From: an uncultured Spirochaetales bacterium
GTDB lineage: Bacteria > Spirochaetota > Spirochaetia > Sphaerochaetales > Sphaerochaetaceae
Length of the DNA stretch: 13,716 nucleotides
Direction of reading: 5' to 3'
Assembly (NCBI GenBank): GCA_945947045.1
Contig: CAMEXG010000038.1
Location: 1-13,716 of the forward strand
A program made the position numbers and the translations under genes. Shown piece by piece: positions 6,201 to 13,678 of this stretch (positions are counted from its first letter, which is position 1; the number at the start of each line of letters is the position of its first letter). A model generated the notes under the pieces. The model ran no database searches. It saw only the letters and a list, made by a program, of their open reading frames with translations, and was not told where the DNA came from.

Positions 6201-7682
6201 TTATTGGGCTCTATCGCCGATTGCTTCTTTTATTTTTGGAGCGAGCCCCTTCAAGAGATCCATGCTCTTTAGTCTCCACTGCCAATTGCCGCTTGCCGTG
6301 CCTGGAGTGTTGATTCTGGCTTCTTTTCCCATTCCAATCCAATCCTGGATAGGAACAACCATTAAGAAGGCCTTGGATTTCTCCCCCTCTTTGATTATCT
6401 TCAAAGCCAAGGACTTCAAGTCCTCTGTTCCAAACCTTTCTACCAGAGGGTCCATTATTTCCTTTGGAAGTGAATCCAGCCACCCAATAAGAGTCGTGTT
6501 GTCGTGGGTGCCTGTATAACAGACACTATTTTCCTTGTACTCCTCAGGTTTCTCCTGGCCATCTTCCCTTGGATCGAAAGCAAACATAAGAACCTTCATT
6601 CCTGGCCAATTAGATGCTGCCAATAGATCGATCACCTCTTGAGACATATATCCCAAGTCTTCGGCATTGAAGTGAATGAGAGGGAATGCTTCATTCATTG
6701 CATCTGTAAAAGATCTTCCAGGACCCTTGACCCATCTGCCTTTTCTAGCTGTCTTCTCTCCAAAAGGAATGGCGTAGTAGCTTTCAAGACCTCTGAAGTG
6801 GTCGAAACGAATCATATCGTAGAGGCGTGAAGCATAACCGATTCTCTTCTTCCACCACTTATAATCGTCATCCTTCATTTTATCCCAAGCATATAGGGGG
6901 TTGCCCCATAATTGCCCGTCTTCATTGAAGTAGTCAGGAGGAACGCCGCTGACTTCCTCAGGAACGTAGTTTTCATCAAGCTGGAACATGTCGGGGTCTT
7001 TCCAGACATCAGCGCTGTCAAGAGCGACGTAGATGGGGATATCACCGATGATTCCTATGTTGTTCTTCTTTGCATAAGATCTCAGATTATTCCACTGTCT
7101 GAAGAAAAGGAACTGCAGGAAAGCATAGAAGGAAATGTCTTCGGAGAGAGACTCTTCATAGCTTCTTAATGCCTCTCTGTCCCTTTTTCTAGCTTTCTCA
7201 TCTGGCCAGTCAAGCCAGCTTTTCATATCAAAATGCTTTTTCAGCGACATAAAGAGAGCGTAGTCCTCAACCCATTCTCTGTTTTCAAGTCTGAAAGCTT
7301 CAAACTCCCCTTTAAGGGTCTCTTTTCCCTTTTGATAAGCTTTATATAGCACCTTAAAGCGAGAATTAAAGATTAATCCGTAGTCGACTCTTTCTGGATT
7401 TTCACCCCAATTGATGCCTCTTAGATCATTCTTCTCCAATAAGCCTTCACAAACTAACATATCTAAGTCGATAAGGTATGGGTTTCCTGCGGCAGAAGAG
7501 AAAGACTGGTACGGTGAGTCCCCATAACTTGTAGGGCCAAGAGGAAGAATCTGCCACCATGATTGACCGCTTTCTCTTAGAAAGTCGATCCAATCATAAG
7601 CGATATTTCCTAATGTTCCGATCCCGTATGGGCTAGGTAAGGATGAGATTGGCATTAAAACGCCTGAACATCTTTTTTTCAT
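6201..7682 (-). CDS. malQ: 4-alpha-glucanotransferase (amylomaltase, GH77)
   Basis: A 493-residue cytoplasmic enzyme that moves alpha-1,4-glucan segments between maltodextrins and releases glucose. The family opening is clear: SGVLMPISSLPSPYGIGTLG, then WWQILPLGPT and GDSPYQSFSAxAGNPYLIDL. Catalytic residues are visible: nucleophile Asp294 in RFDHFRG, acid/base Glu341 in NAEDLG and the third acid Asp394 in GTHDNTT. IIGDIPIYVALDSADVW (211-227) is also typical. The length is normal for the short bacterial form. The ATG at 7682 agrees with the conserved N terminus, but the ribosome binding site is poor (GGAA about 8 bases upstream). The gene lies 89 bp downstream of the second permease, after a strong hairpin, and is terminated just beyond its stop. 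Its place suggests that the transporter brings in maltodextrins or other alpha-glucosides. Confidence 0.97.
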   Translation of the reverse strand: MKKRCSGVLMPISSLPSPYGIGTLGNIAYDWIDFLRESGQSWWQILPLGPTSYGDSPYQSFSSAAGNPYLIDLDMLVCEGLLEKNDLRGINWGENPERVDYGLIFNSRFKVLYKAYQKGKETLKGEFEAFRLENREWVEDYALFMSLKKHFDMKSWLDWPDEKARKRDREALRSYEESLSEDISFYAFLQFLFFRQWNNLRSYAKKNNIGIIGDIPIYVALDSADVWKDPDMFQLDENYVPEEVSGVPPDYFNEDGQLWGNPLYAWDKMKDDDYKWWKKRIGYASRLYDMIRFDHFRGLESYYAIPFGEKTARKGRWVKGPGRSFTDAMNEAFPLIHFNAEDLGYMSQEVIDLLAASNWPGMKVLMFAFDPREDGQEKPEEYKENSVCYTGTHDNTTLIGWLDSLPKEIMDPLVERFGTEDLKSLALKIIKEGEKSKAFLMVVPIQDWIGMGKEARINTPGTASGNWQWRLKSMDLLKGLAPKIKEAIGDRAQ

Positions 7683-7721
7683 AAAAATAATTCCAAAAAG
7701 TCAGAAAATAGTATTTTTAAT

Positions 7722-7746
7722 TCACCGCCCTTATCTTGGGCGGCGA
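7722..7746 (-). promoter_or_regulatory. GC-rich intercistronic hairpin between permease and malQ
   Basis: On the minus strand CCGCCC (7738-7743) pairs with GGGCGG (7725-7730) around a 7-base loop, and the stem extends to 9 bp with one G-U pair. The downstream bases (ATTAAAAATAC) are not a T tract, so it is more likely an RNA-stabilising or weak attenuating hairpin than a full terminator. malQ therefore probably receives readthrough from the transporter genes. Confidence 0.6.
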
Positions 7747-7771
7747 TGGAAAACATATCAATAGCGACTCA

Positions 7772-8623
7772 TCAACCTTTGACAGCTCCGGCAGCGACAC
7801 CTTTGATGATGTACTTCTGACAGCAGAGGTAGAAGATGATGACAGGGATGATTCCCATGAGGATGATTGCCATTGTTGCACCAAGTTCGACAGCACCATA
7901 GCTACCCTTCAGGTACTGTACCTGGATTGGGATAGTTCTATATAGGTTCTTGTCCAGAACAAGATATGGCAGGAGATAGTCGTTCCATACCCACATGATC
8001 TCAAGGATGGAAACAGAAATCAAAGTAGGCTTCAAAACAGGAAGGACAATCTGGAAGTATGTTTTGACCGGACCACAACCATCGATGGCTGCAGCTTCCT
8101 CCATTCCAAGTGGAACACTCTTTACAAAGCCTGCAAATGTGAAGATTGCAAGGCCGGCTCCAAATCCAAGATATATGATTGGAATGGAGTAAGGAGTGTT
8201 AAGCTTCAAAGAATCTGCAGTACGTGAGAGTGTAAACATGACCATCTGGAAAGGAACGACCATTGAGAATACGCAGAGATAGTAGACTATTCTGGAAACC
8301 AAAGAGTCGATTCTAGATACATACCATGCACTCATTGATGTGCAGAGAAGGATAAGGGCAGTAGAGAAGATTGTGATATAGAATGAGTAGAATACACTCT
8401 TCATGAAGTTGTAGTTACCCATTGTCATACCTGTAACAAAGTTCTTCATTCCAGCCCACATCTCTCCGATAGGGAAAGCGAATGTGTTAGTCTTTACATA
8501 TGAGTTGAGCTTAAATGCGTTGAATACAACGATGATTACAGGAATAACCCAGAATATGCTGATTAATGCAAACAAAACAGTAAGGAAGGTATTATACCTC
8601 TTTTCACCTTTTAAAGCGGCCAT
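7772..8623 (-). CDS. Carbohydrate ABC transporter permease, MalG type
   Basis: A 283-residue inner-membrane permease of the sugar (CUT1) importer class with six predicted helices, the first at about residues 12-34. The ATPase-docking EAA loop reads EEAAAIDGCGPVKTYFQIVLP at about 175-195, the normal MalG-type form. The start ATG at 8623 overlaps the stop of the MalF-type gene (TAATG). AAGGAGG lies within the end of that gene about 10 bases upstream, so the two permeases are translationally coupled and should form a heterodimer. The last residues (VAAGAVKG) match the usual end of this family. The substrate is inferred only from the neighbouring malQ. Confidence 0.93.
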   Translation of the reverse strand: MAALKGEKRYNTFLTVLFALISIFWVIPVIIVVFNAFKLNSYVKTNTFAFPIGEMWAGMKNFVTGMTMGNYNFMKSVFYSFYITIFSTALILLCTSMSAWYVSRIDSLVSRIVYYLCVFSMVVPFQMVMFTLSRTADSLKLNTPYSIPIIYLGFGAGLAIFTFAGFVKSVPLGMEEAAAIDGCGPVKTYFQIVLPVLKPTLISVSILEIMWVWNDYLLPYLVLDKNLYRTIPIQVQYLKGSYGAVELGATMAIILMGIIPVIIFYLCCQKYIIKGVAAGAVKG

Positions 8624-9546
8624 TATTGCTGTACCTCCTTCTCTCTTGTGAACTTAAGCTGCAACAATCCAAGAGCTGCAACGAAAATGAAGAATACGAC
8701 AGCCTTTGCCTGGGCAAATCCCCTGGCTGCAGTATTGGAGCCGTAGAACTCTGTATAGATGTTGAGGGCAAGCATTTCTGTTGTCTTGATCTGAGTGTTT
8801 CCTTTCCAAACAAATGGCTGACCAGCTGTAAGAGCAACGTTCTGGTCGAAGAGTTTGAATCCATTGGAGAGGGAAAGGAACAAACAGATGGTGAAAGTAC
8901 TCATCATGTTAGGAATTGTAACCTTGAAGAGCTTCTGCATGCCTGTAGCACCATCGATTTCTGCTGCTTCCAGCATGTCTTCAGGAATAGCCTGCAAGCC
9001 TGCGATATAGAGAATCATCATGTATCCTATCTGCTGCCAGCACATTACGATGATCAAGCCCCAGAAACCATACTTTGTTTCAAGAAGGATTGATGTGTCG
9101 AACTTAGAAAGAATACCATCGAAGATCATTGACCAAATATGTCCCAGAACGATACCACCGATTAAGTTCGGCATGAAGAATACTGTTCTGAAAAGATTAC
9201 TTCCCTTGATACCTTTAGTAAGGATATATGCGATGGCAAATGCCAACACATTGATAAGTACCACAGATACTATCGTATAAAGGGCTGTATACCAGAACGC
9301 ATGGAAGAAAGTAGGATCCTGGAATACTTTCACATAGTTAGAAAGACCTGTCCATTCAACCTTGGATGTGACCCTGAATTTGCAGAATGAAAGATAGATA
9401 CCCTGAATGAAGGGCCATACAAAGCCTATTGTAAAACAAATAATTGTAGGTCCCATAAAAAGAGGAAACCATTTCTTTATTGGTTTTTTAATAAGCTTAG
9501 AACTAAAACCGCCTTCAACCCGGCGAGGTTTTTTTGTCTTTGCCAT
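8623..9546 (-). CDS. Carbohydrate ABC transporter permease, MalF/UgpA type
   Basis: A 307-residue inner-membrane permease of the CUT1 sugar importer class. A basic cytoplasmic N terminus (about residues 1-25, rich in Lys) precedes six membrane helices, the first at about 28-55. The EAA loop is at about 193-212 (EAAEIDGATGMQKLFKVTIP), which docks on the ATPase. W-P-F-I-Q-G-I-Y-L-S-F after the first helix and the N-L-I-G-G-I-V-L-G segment are typical. The ATG at 9546 has GGAGA about 9 bases upstream. The gene follows the binding-protein gene after a 94-bp gap containing a hairpin, and overlaps the second permease by one base. The N terminus is shorter than enterobacterial MalF and resembles the LacF/UgpA subgroup. 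Confidence 0.93.
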   Translation of the reverse strand: MAKTKKPRRVEGGFSSKLIKKPIKKWFPLFMGPTIICFTIGFVWPFIQGIYLSFCKFRVTSKVEWTGLSNYVKVFQDPTFFHAFWYTALYTIVSVVLINVLAFAIAYILTKGIKGSNLFRTVFFMPNLIGGIVLGHIWSMIFDGILSKFDTSILLETKYGFWGLIIVMCWQQIGYMMILYIAGLQAIPEDMLEAAEIDGATGMQKLFKVTIPNMMSTFTICLFLSLSNGFKLFDQNVALTAGQPFVWKGNTQIKTTEMLALNIYTEFYGSNTAARGFAQAKAVVFFIFVAALGLLQLKFTREKEVQQ

Positions 9547-9590
9547 CTTTGATTGTCTCCGAAATAGAATAGCGAAGCGAACTATTATCT

Positions 9591-9618
9591 TTAAATAAAG
9601 GGCGGGTACTGCCCGCCC
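9591..9618 (-). terminator. Intercistronic hairpin/partial terminator after the sugar-binding-protein gene
   Basis: A 7-bp perfect stem, GGGCGGG (9600-9606) with CCCGCCC (9612-9618), and a 5-base loop, followed on the minus strand by TTTATTTAAAG. It sits between the binding protein and the first permease. Partial termination or protection from 3' decay here would make more binding protein than permease, as is usual for importers. Confidence 0.7.
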
Positions 9619-9640
9619 CCTTTGTGGTCAACAAGTAATA

Positions 9641-10945
9641 TTACTGATGATCCTTTGCGTAGTGGTTAGCCCATCCCTGGACGAATGCTGTTTCAACACC
9701 CTTCCATGTAGCATCTGATGGTGCGTTGTCATACTGGTTCATTGCAGAAACGACACCAGCTCTCCAATCGTCAACTGCTGGAGTATAGTTGAATGCCCAT
9801 GTCATGACATAGCAACCCTTCTTGTTGTATTCGTTAGCCTGATCGAGGAATACGTTGTTGGAAGGAGCAGCCTTCTTGTAAGGGATAGCACCGAATGTCT
9901 GAGCAAGGAGCTTTGTTCCTGTCTCTGATGTGACCATCCAAACCATGAAGTCCATTGTAGCATCGATGTCTTCCTGTGCAGCTTCGCAGTTGATTGCCCA
10001 GCAGCCTTCTGTTCCACAGTTGAGACCAGCCATCTCTTCACCCTCGACTCCACTGTAGAATGGGATCATAGCGAGGTCAGCTGGGTTCAAGCCATACTTA
10101 CCTGTGAGAGCGTCGAATTCCCAGTTTCCGTTCTGATAGAATACTGCTTCGCCCTTTCCGAACTCTGCTTCTGCATCATATCCACCTGTTGCAAGTGAGT
10201 TTGGAGCATATGCGCTGTTGTTGATGTAGAGATCCCAGAGGTTCTTGAAGTTAGGAAGATACTTACCTGTGATTGTTGCAGGCTGAGGACCAGCTGTCCA
10301 ACCATTGTCTCTTGCTTCGTAGTAGAGAGCAACGTTGGCAAGGTGTCCGGAGAATCTCCAAGAAGAAGAACCGTCCATACCAGCAGATGTGAATGCATCA
10401 AATCCGAGTTCCTTGCTTCTTGCATGGATATCTTCTGCGATAGCCTTGAGAGAAGCGAAGTTAGTGATCTGATCGATTGAGTATCCAGCCTTAGCAAGGA
10501 GAGCCTTGTTTACGATGATACCGAAGCACTCATATGTGTAACCGATAGAGCAGAGCTTTCCGTTCTCGTCATAGAGGTTGTAAGCATCTGTGCTGAGTTC
10601 AGCAGCAATTGGTGTTCCTGTGAGATCGAGACAGAAATCGCCCCAAGATTTGACAGCACCCTGGTTACCTACGACAAAGAGTGTAGGAGGGTTGGACTTG
10701 TCCATCTCAGCTGTAAGAGTTTCATTGTATGTACCAGCAGCTGCTGTAACAACCTTGACTTCTACTCCTGTCTCAGCTGTATATGCCTTAGCTACTTCCT
10801 GAAGGACTGCATCTGATTCTGGCTTAAAGTTGAGCCAATAGACAGATCCCTTCTTTGCTGTTGTTGTGCCTTCAACGGCGCCCTCTGCGAATACACTTGT
10901 TAAAACAAGAGCAAGCACCATAAGGATAACTGTAAGTTTTTTCAT
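9641..10945 (-). CDS. Sugar ABC transporter substrate-binding protein (family 1 extracellular solute-binding)
   Basis: A 434-residue exported protein that delivers a carbohydrate to the two downstream permeases. The signal peptide is residues 1-20 (MKKLTVILM..., ending SVFA), with no lipobox cysteine, so a soluble periplasmic protein is predicted. Family features include the V-Y-W-L-N-F-K-P-E strand at the mature start, A-Y-T-A-E-T-G-V-E-V-K-V near residue 60, GKGEAVFYQNGNWEFDAL in the middle (a classic ligand-pocket segment) and W-M-V-T-S-E-T-G-T-K later on. The ATG at 10945 is chosen because GGAGG (10951-10955) is 5 bases upstream and the signal peptide begins there. Codon choice is uniform, suggesting strong expression. 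The gene is first in the cluster, behind a promoter with repeated GTTTAGT motifs. The exact sugar is not determined; malQ suggests alpha-glucans. Confidence 0.92.
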   Translation of the reverse strand: MKKLTVILMVLALVLTSVFAEGAVEGTTTAKKGSVYWLNFKPESDAVLQEVAKAYTAETGVEVKVVTAAAGTYNETLTAEMDKSNPPTLFVVGNQGAVKSWGDFCLDLTGTPIAAELSTDAYNLYDENGKLCSIGYTYECFGIIVNKALLAKAGYSIDQITNFASLKAIAEDIHARSKELGFDAFTSAGMDGSSSWRFSGHLANVALYYEARDNGWTAGPQPATITGKYLPNFKNLWDLYINNSAYAPNSLATGGYDAEAEFGKGEAVFYQNGNWEFDALTGKYGLNPADLAMIPFYSGVEGEEMAGLNCGTEGCWAINCEAAQEDIDATMDFMVWMVTSETGTKLLAQTFGAIPYKKAAPSNNVFLDQANEYNKKGCYVMTWAFNYTPAVDDWRAGVVSAMNQYDNAPSDATWKGVETAFVQGWANHYAKDHQ

Positions 10946-10958
10946 TTTTACCTCCGAA

Positions 10959-10974
10959 CTTCGGTTCCCCGAAG
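10959..10974 (-). promoter_or_regulatory. Leader hairpin next to the sugar-binding-protein ribosome binding site
   Basis: On the minus strand CTTCGG and CCGAAG form a 6-bp stem with a 4-base loop, ending 3 bases before GGAGG. It leaves the binding site open and may stabilise the mRNA 5' end. Confidence 0.45.
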
Positions 10975-10999
10975 CCAATAGTTTTTTCTGACAATAAAC

Positions 11000-11056
11000 A
11001 TATTACACCGGTTTAGTAGCTTTGCAAGTAATTTTTTCAACTAAACCATACTAAAC
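11000..11056 (-). promoter_or_regulatory. Promoter and repeated GTTTAGT operator of the sugar-uptake operon
   Basis: On the minus strand TTGCAA (11022-11027), a 16-base spacer and TAATAT (11000-11005) form a reasonable promoter. Around it are three copies of one motif. GGTTTAGT on the plus strand is at 11010-11017, inside the spacer. ACTAAACC is at 11040-11047 and ACTAAAC at 11050-11056, inverted and just upstream of the -35. The two upstream copies are 10 bp apart, one helical turn. The layout suits a sugar-responsive regulator of unknown family, encoded elsewhere. Confidence 0.6.
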
Positions 11057-11110
11057 TTTTTCGATTTTCTACTTTTCTTTCAAAAAGAAGTTGAAAAATA
11101 GCTTATTCTT

Positions 11111-11128
11111 GTTGCTATAAATAGTAAC
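11111..11128. promoter_or_regulatory. Imperfect 18-bp palindrome in the divergent region
   Basis: GTTGCTATAAATAGTAAC has 8-base arms with a single mismatch around a central AA. It lies between the sugar promoter and the TetR promoter and could serve either. A chance AT-rich palindrome cannot be excluded. Confidence 0.3.
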
Positions 11129-11170
11129 GTGAAGATATTATGTTTCAGAACTATTGTTTTGTTTTTTTTC

Positions 11171-11220
11171 TTGACTGATGAAAGAGAAATGTTTATTCTT
11201 ATATTGACCGAATCGGTTAA
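11171..11220 (+). promoter_or_regulatory. Promoter and TetR-type operator of the regulator-ABC exporter operon
   Basis: TTGACT (11171-11176) and TATTCT (11194-11199) are separated by exactly 17 bases. The predicted start point falls in a 17-bp palindrome, TTGACCGAATCGGTTAA (11204-11220), whose 8-base arms differ at one position around a central A. This placement is what is expected of an autorepressed TetR-family operon. It ends 9 bases before the regulator's start codon. Confidence 0.7.
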
Positions 11221-11229
11221 TAAAGAAAA

Positions 11230-11859
11230 ATGAACGATAAATTCAATTCTCTCTCTGATGAGAGGCAAAAAATGATAATCAACGGGGCCATGAAATGCTT
11301 CTCTATCCATGGATATGAGAAAGCCAGTATGGCGGATATCGCAAAAGAAGCTGGAGTAAGTAAGGCTCTTTTGTTCCACTACTTTGAAACTAAGAAGAAG
11401 CTTTTTCTCTATCTATGGAATCTGACAGCGGAGAAGACCAGGGAGAGTCTTGTTGCTTCGGATGTGGAGGGAGACAAGGATTTCTTCTCGGTCATGGAGA
11501 AGGGATTGAAGGCAAAAATGGACTTGGCCCGTTCTTGGCCATGGATGGCGATTTTTGCAGTAAAGGCTTGGTACGAGGATGATCCTGAAGTCAGTCCCGA
11601 TATTACTAAAAGTACAGACCCTTATGCAAAAGTAACGGGCGAAACCCTGAGACTATTATATCCCGATACAGATTTCAGGGATGACTTGGATATAGGAGTA
11701 ATGTACAAAGACATGTACTACATGAGCGAAGGGTATTTATGGCATGAAATGCAGAGGGGAAAAATAGACCCGAACAAAATGGAGGAAGAATACATGGCTT
11801 TTATAAAGCTATGGAGAAAAGCATATCTCAAAGGAGAAAAGAATGAAGTATGCAATTGA
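11230..11859 (+). CDS. TetR/AcrR family transcriptional regulator
   Basis: A 209-residue dimeric DNA-binding regulator. The N-terminal helix-turn-helix is canonical: A-x-x-C-F-x-x-x-G-Y at about residues 20-29, SMADIAKEAGVSKALLFHYF at 33-52, then E-T-K-K-K-L. The C-terminal ligand domain (about 60-209) is aromatic-rich, with W-P-W-M and Y-K-D-M-Y-Y-M-S-E-G-Y-L-W-H segments, and the inducer is unknown. The ATG at 11230 fits the family length; the site before it is only AAAGAAAA, so translation may be weak, which is common for repressors. The gene leads an operon: its end overlaps the ABC ATPase by 17 bp. A palindrome at its promoter suggests it represses itself and the exporter. It could also act on the divergent sugar operon, about 200 bp away, though nothing shows this. 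Confidence 0.9.
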   Translation: MNDKFNSLSDERQKMIINGAMKCFSIHGYEKASMADIAKEAGVSKALLFHYFETKKKLFLYLWNLTAEKTRESLVASDVEGDKDFFSVMEKGLKAKMDLARSWPWMAIFAVKAWYEDDPEVSPDITKSTDPYAKVTGETLRLLYPDTDFRDDLDIGVMYKDMYYMSEGYLWHEMQRGKIDPNKMEEEYMAFIKLWRKAYLKGEKNEVCN

Positions 11860-12721
11860 GATAGAAAATCTCACTAAGAGCTATGGAAAACATAGAGGTG
11901 TCGAAAACGTGGACTTATGTGTAAAGGAAGGTGAGTGGTTTGGGTTTATCGGACCCAACGGTGCAGGAAAGAGCACCACCATCAGGACTATGCTGGGATT
12001 AATCAAACCCACTGGAGGAAAAAGCAAGGTATTAGGCTTAGACTCGTGGAAAGAGAGGAATAGAATAATGGAAGATGTAGGATATCTTCCCTCAGAGGCG
12101 ATATTTTATCCAGAGATGAGCGTTAAAGAGGTTTTAGACTATGCTCTCTCATTCTTTAAAAATAAAGACAAAAGAAGACAGAAAGAGCTATGCCAGAGAT
12201 TTCAGTTGGATACTAAGAGAAAAGTAGGGGAACTGAGTTACGGAAACAGAAAGAAGGTGGGTATTGTGGAGGCGCTTCAGCACTCGCCGTCTCTCTTAAT
12301 TCTGGATGAACCCACAGGAGGTTTGGACCCGTTGATGCAGAGAGAGTTCTTCTCTGTGCTGGAAGAGGAACACAAAAAAGGAAAGACAATATTCATGTCT
12401 TCTCATATATTAAGCGAGATCGAGCACCATGCAGAGACTGCTGCTTTTATTAGGGACGGTAGAATTATTCTCAAAAAAGAAGTGGCCGAGATAGCTAAAA
12501 ACAGTGCTAGAAGAGTGACGCTAAGGGGAAAAATCAACATTGAGAATCTAGAGGGCGTCAAGGAATTAGAAATAAACAAAGAATTCGTCAGCTTCTTGTA
12601 TTCAGGTGACAGCAGACTCTTGATCGATGCATTGGGAAGGGGAGAAGTGAAGGACTTCACAGTAACCGAACCTGATTTGGAAGAGGTGTTTTTGCACTAC
12701 TACAAGAAGGAGGAAAGATAA
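11843..12721 (+). CDS. ABC transporter ATP-binding protein (exporter, CcmA/multidrug type)
   Basis: A 292-residue ATPase powering an ABC-2 type exporter at the inner membrane. Walker A is GPNGAGKST at 37-45, Walker B LLILDEP at 151-157 with Asp155-Glu156, and the H-loop is SSHILSE with His188. The signature is LSYGN at 131-135 in place of LSGGQ, and the Q-loop region reads YLPSE, lacking the glutamine; both variants are common in drug and antibiotic exporter ATPases of this group. A C-terminal domain (about 215-292) ends in the DLEEVFLHYY motif typical of the family. AAGGAG (11831-11836) lies 6 bases before the ATG. The gene overlaps tetR by 17 bp and the permease by one base, so the three are co-translated. 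Confidence 0.94.
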   Translation: MKYAIEIENLTKSYGKHRGVENVDLCVKEGEWFGFIGPNGAGKSTTIRTMLGLIKPTGGKSKVLGLDSWKERNRIMEDVGYLPSEAIFYPEMSVKEVLDYALSFFKNKDKRRQKELCQRFQLDTKRKVGELSYGNRKKVGIVEALQHSPSLLILDEPTGGLDPLMQREFFSVLEEEHKKGKTIFMSSHILSEIEHHAETAAFIRDGRIILKKEVAEIAKNSARRVTLRGKINIENLEGVKELEINKEFVSFLYSGDSRLLIDALGRGEVKDFTVTEPDLEEVFLHYYKKEER

Positions 12722-13509
12722 TGAATGTCTATAAAAGAGAATTAAAGTCTGGAATAAAGAGTTTTTTGATTTGGACGATATCTGTCTCTGCCTTTATAGC
12801 TATATGTGTATTTATGTTTCCTGAGATGAAGGGGAAAATGGATTCTGTTTCCGGTATTTTCGCTTCAATGGGAGCTTTCTCTTCAGCTTTCGGTATGGAC
12901 AGATTGGGTATGGGGACACTTCTTGGTTTCTATAGTGTTGAATGTGGAACAATAATGGCTTTGGGTGCAGCTTTATTTGCATCTATGATGGGCTCGGTTA
13001 TGGTGGGAAAAGAAGAGAAGGGTAGGACGGCGGAGTTCCTGTATTCTCTTCCTATAAAGAGAGAGAATGTAATGGTAGAAAAGTACTTTGCCCTTATGAC
13101 AGAAATGGTTTTGTTTCACGTCACTTCTTTTATGATATCTCTTCTTTCAATTCTCGCCATTGGAGAAAAGATACCGATGAATGAGTTGGTGCTCCTTCAT
13201 TCTTCCTACTTAATACTTACCCTTTGTTTGGCAACTATGTGTTTTTCACTTAGTACTATACCTTCTTGTACCAGTATAGGCATGGGAATGGGGCTTGTAC
13301 TCTTCTTATATTTCTTCAATCTTATGGCAAATATTACTGAGAAAGCGGATTGGCTAAAGTATCTGACACCATTCTCTTTTACAGATGGTGCAACAATAGT
13401 CTTGGAAAAGAAGTTGGACTGGACAGTAATAAGTGTATGGATAGTGATTTCGCTTCTCTGCCTTATAGGTGGTTTCTGGAATTATAAGAAAAGGGATTTG
13501 AGAAGCTGA
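12721..13509 (+). CDS. ABC-2 type transporter permease
   Basis: A 262-residue inner-membrane protein, the membrane partner of the preceding ATPase. About six hydrophobic segments are seen: residues 13-33, 60-93 (covering the glycine-rich MGTLLGF...GAALFASMMGSVM stretch), 123-147, 157-175, 182-205 and 233-252. Between the second and third, K-E-E-K-G-R-T-A-E-F-L-Y-S-L-P-I-K-R is the cytoplasmic coupling segment conserved in ABC-2 permeases (E-x-x-x-G-T-x-x-x-L-x-x-P form). The start ATG overlaps the ATPase stop (TAATG), and AAGGAGG (12707-12713) is 7 bases upstream. It is the last gene of the tetR operon, closed by a terminator. The exported compound is unknown; drugs, peptides or lipids are all possible. 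Confidence 0.9.
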   Translation: MNVYKRELKSGIKSFLIWTISVSAFIAICVFMFPEMKGKMDSVSGIFASMGAFSSAFGMDRLGMGTLLGFYSVECGTIMALGAALFASMMGSVMVGKEEKGRTAEFLYSLPIKRENVMVEKYFALMTEMVLFHVTSFMISLLSILAIGEKIPMNELVLLHSSYLILTLCLATMCFSLSTIPSCTSIGMGMGLVLFLYFFNLMANITEKADWLKYLTPFSFTDGATIVLEKKLDWTVISVWIVISLLCLIGGFWNYKKRDLRS

Positions 13510-13530
13510 AAGAGGGGTATCAAAAAAACT

Positions 13531-13558
13531 GGAGTTGGCGATGGTCAGCTCCTTTTTT
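13531..13558 (+). terminator. Rho-independent terminator of the tetR-ABC exporter operon
   Basis: A 9-bp stem with two G-U pairs joins GGAGTTGGC (13531-13539) and GTCAGCTCC (13544-13552) around a GATG loop, followed by six T residues (13553-13558). It begins 21 bases after the permease stop. An A-run upstream (13522-13528) can pair with the T tract, so the opposite strand may also terminate. Confidence 0.9.
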
Positions 13559-13604
13559 CTTCCATATTAAAAGAAATTGTCAGTTTAAAGATACAAAAAA
13601 AGAC

Positions 13605-13633
13605 TTTATGTAAAGTAAAAACGATTCTACAAT
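13605..13633 (+). promoter_or_regulatory. Weak candidate promoter for the right-edge gene
   Basis: TACAAT (13628-13633) lies 17 bases after TTTATG (13605-13610). The -10 is good but the -35 is poor. It is proposed because a terminator upstream means the following gene needs its own promoter. Confidence 0.3.
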
Positions 13634-13678
13634 GATAATAGATAATCTAAATCTCGAAAGAGAAAAATGGAGGCATCG

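Noticed and set aside
8626..9093. 155-codon plus-strand frame inside the MalF-type permease gene
   Set aside because: It lies antisense to a well-supported membrane protein with an intact EAA loop, and its product is cysteine- and histidine-rich noise with no family resemblance.
11230..13509. The exporter ATPase as the missing ATPase of the sugar importer
   Set aside because: Its LSYGN signature, missing Q-loop glutamine and C-terminal DLEEVF motif are of the exporter group. It is coupled to an ABC-2 permease and lacks the regulatory domain of MalK/MsmK.
4973..13558. Hairpins considered as a dispersed repeat family or mobile element ends
   Set aside because: The stems differ in sequence and each sits directly behind a gene, mostly with a T tract, which fits ordinary terminators and intercistronic hairpins.
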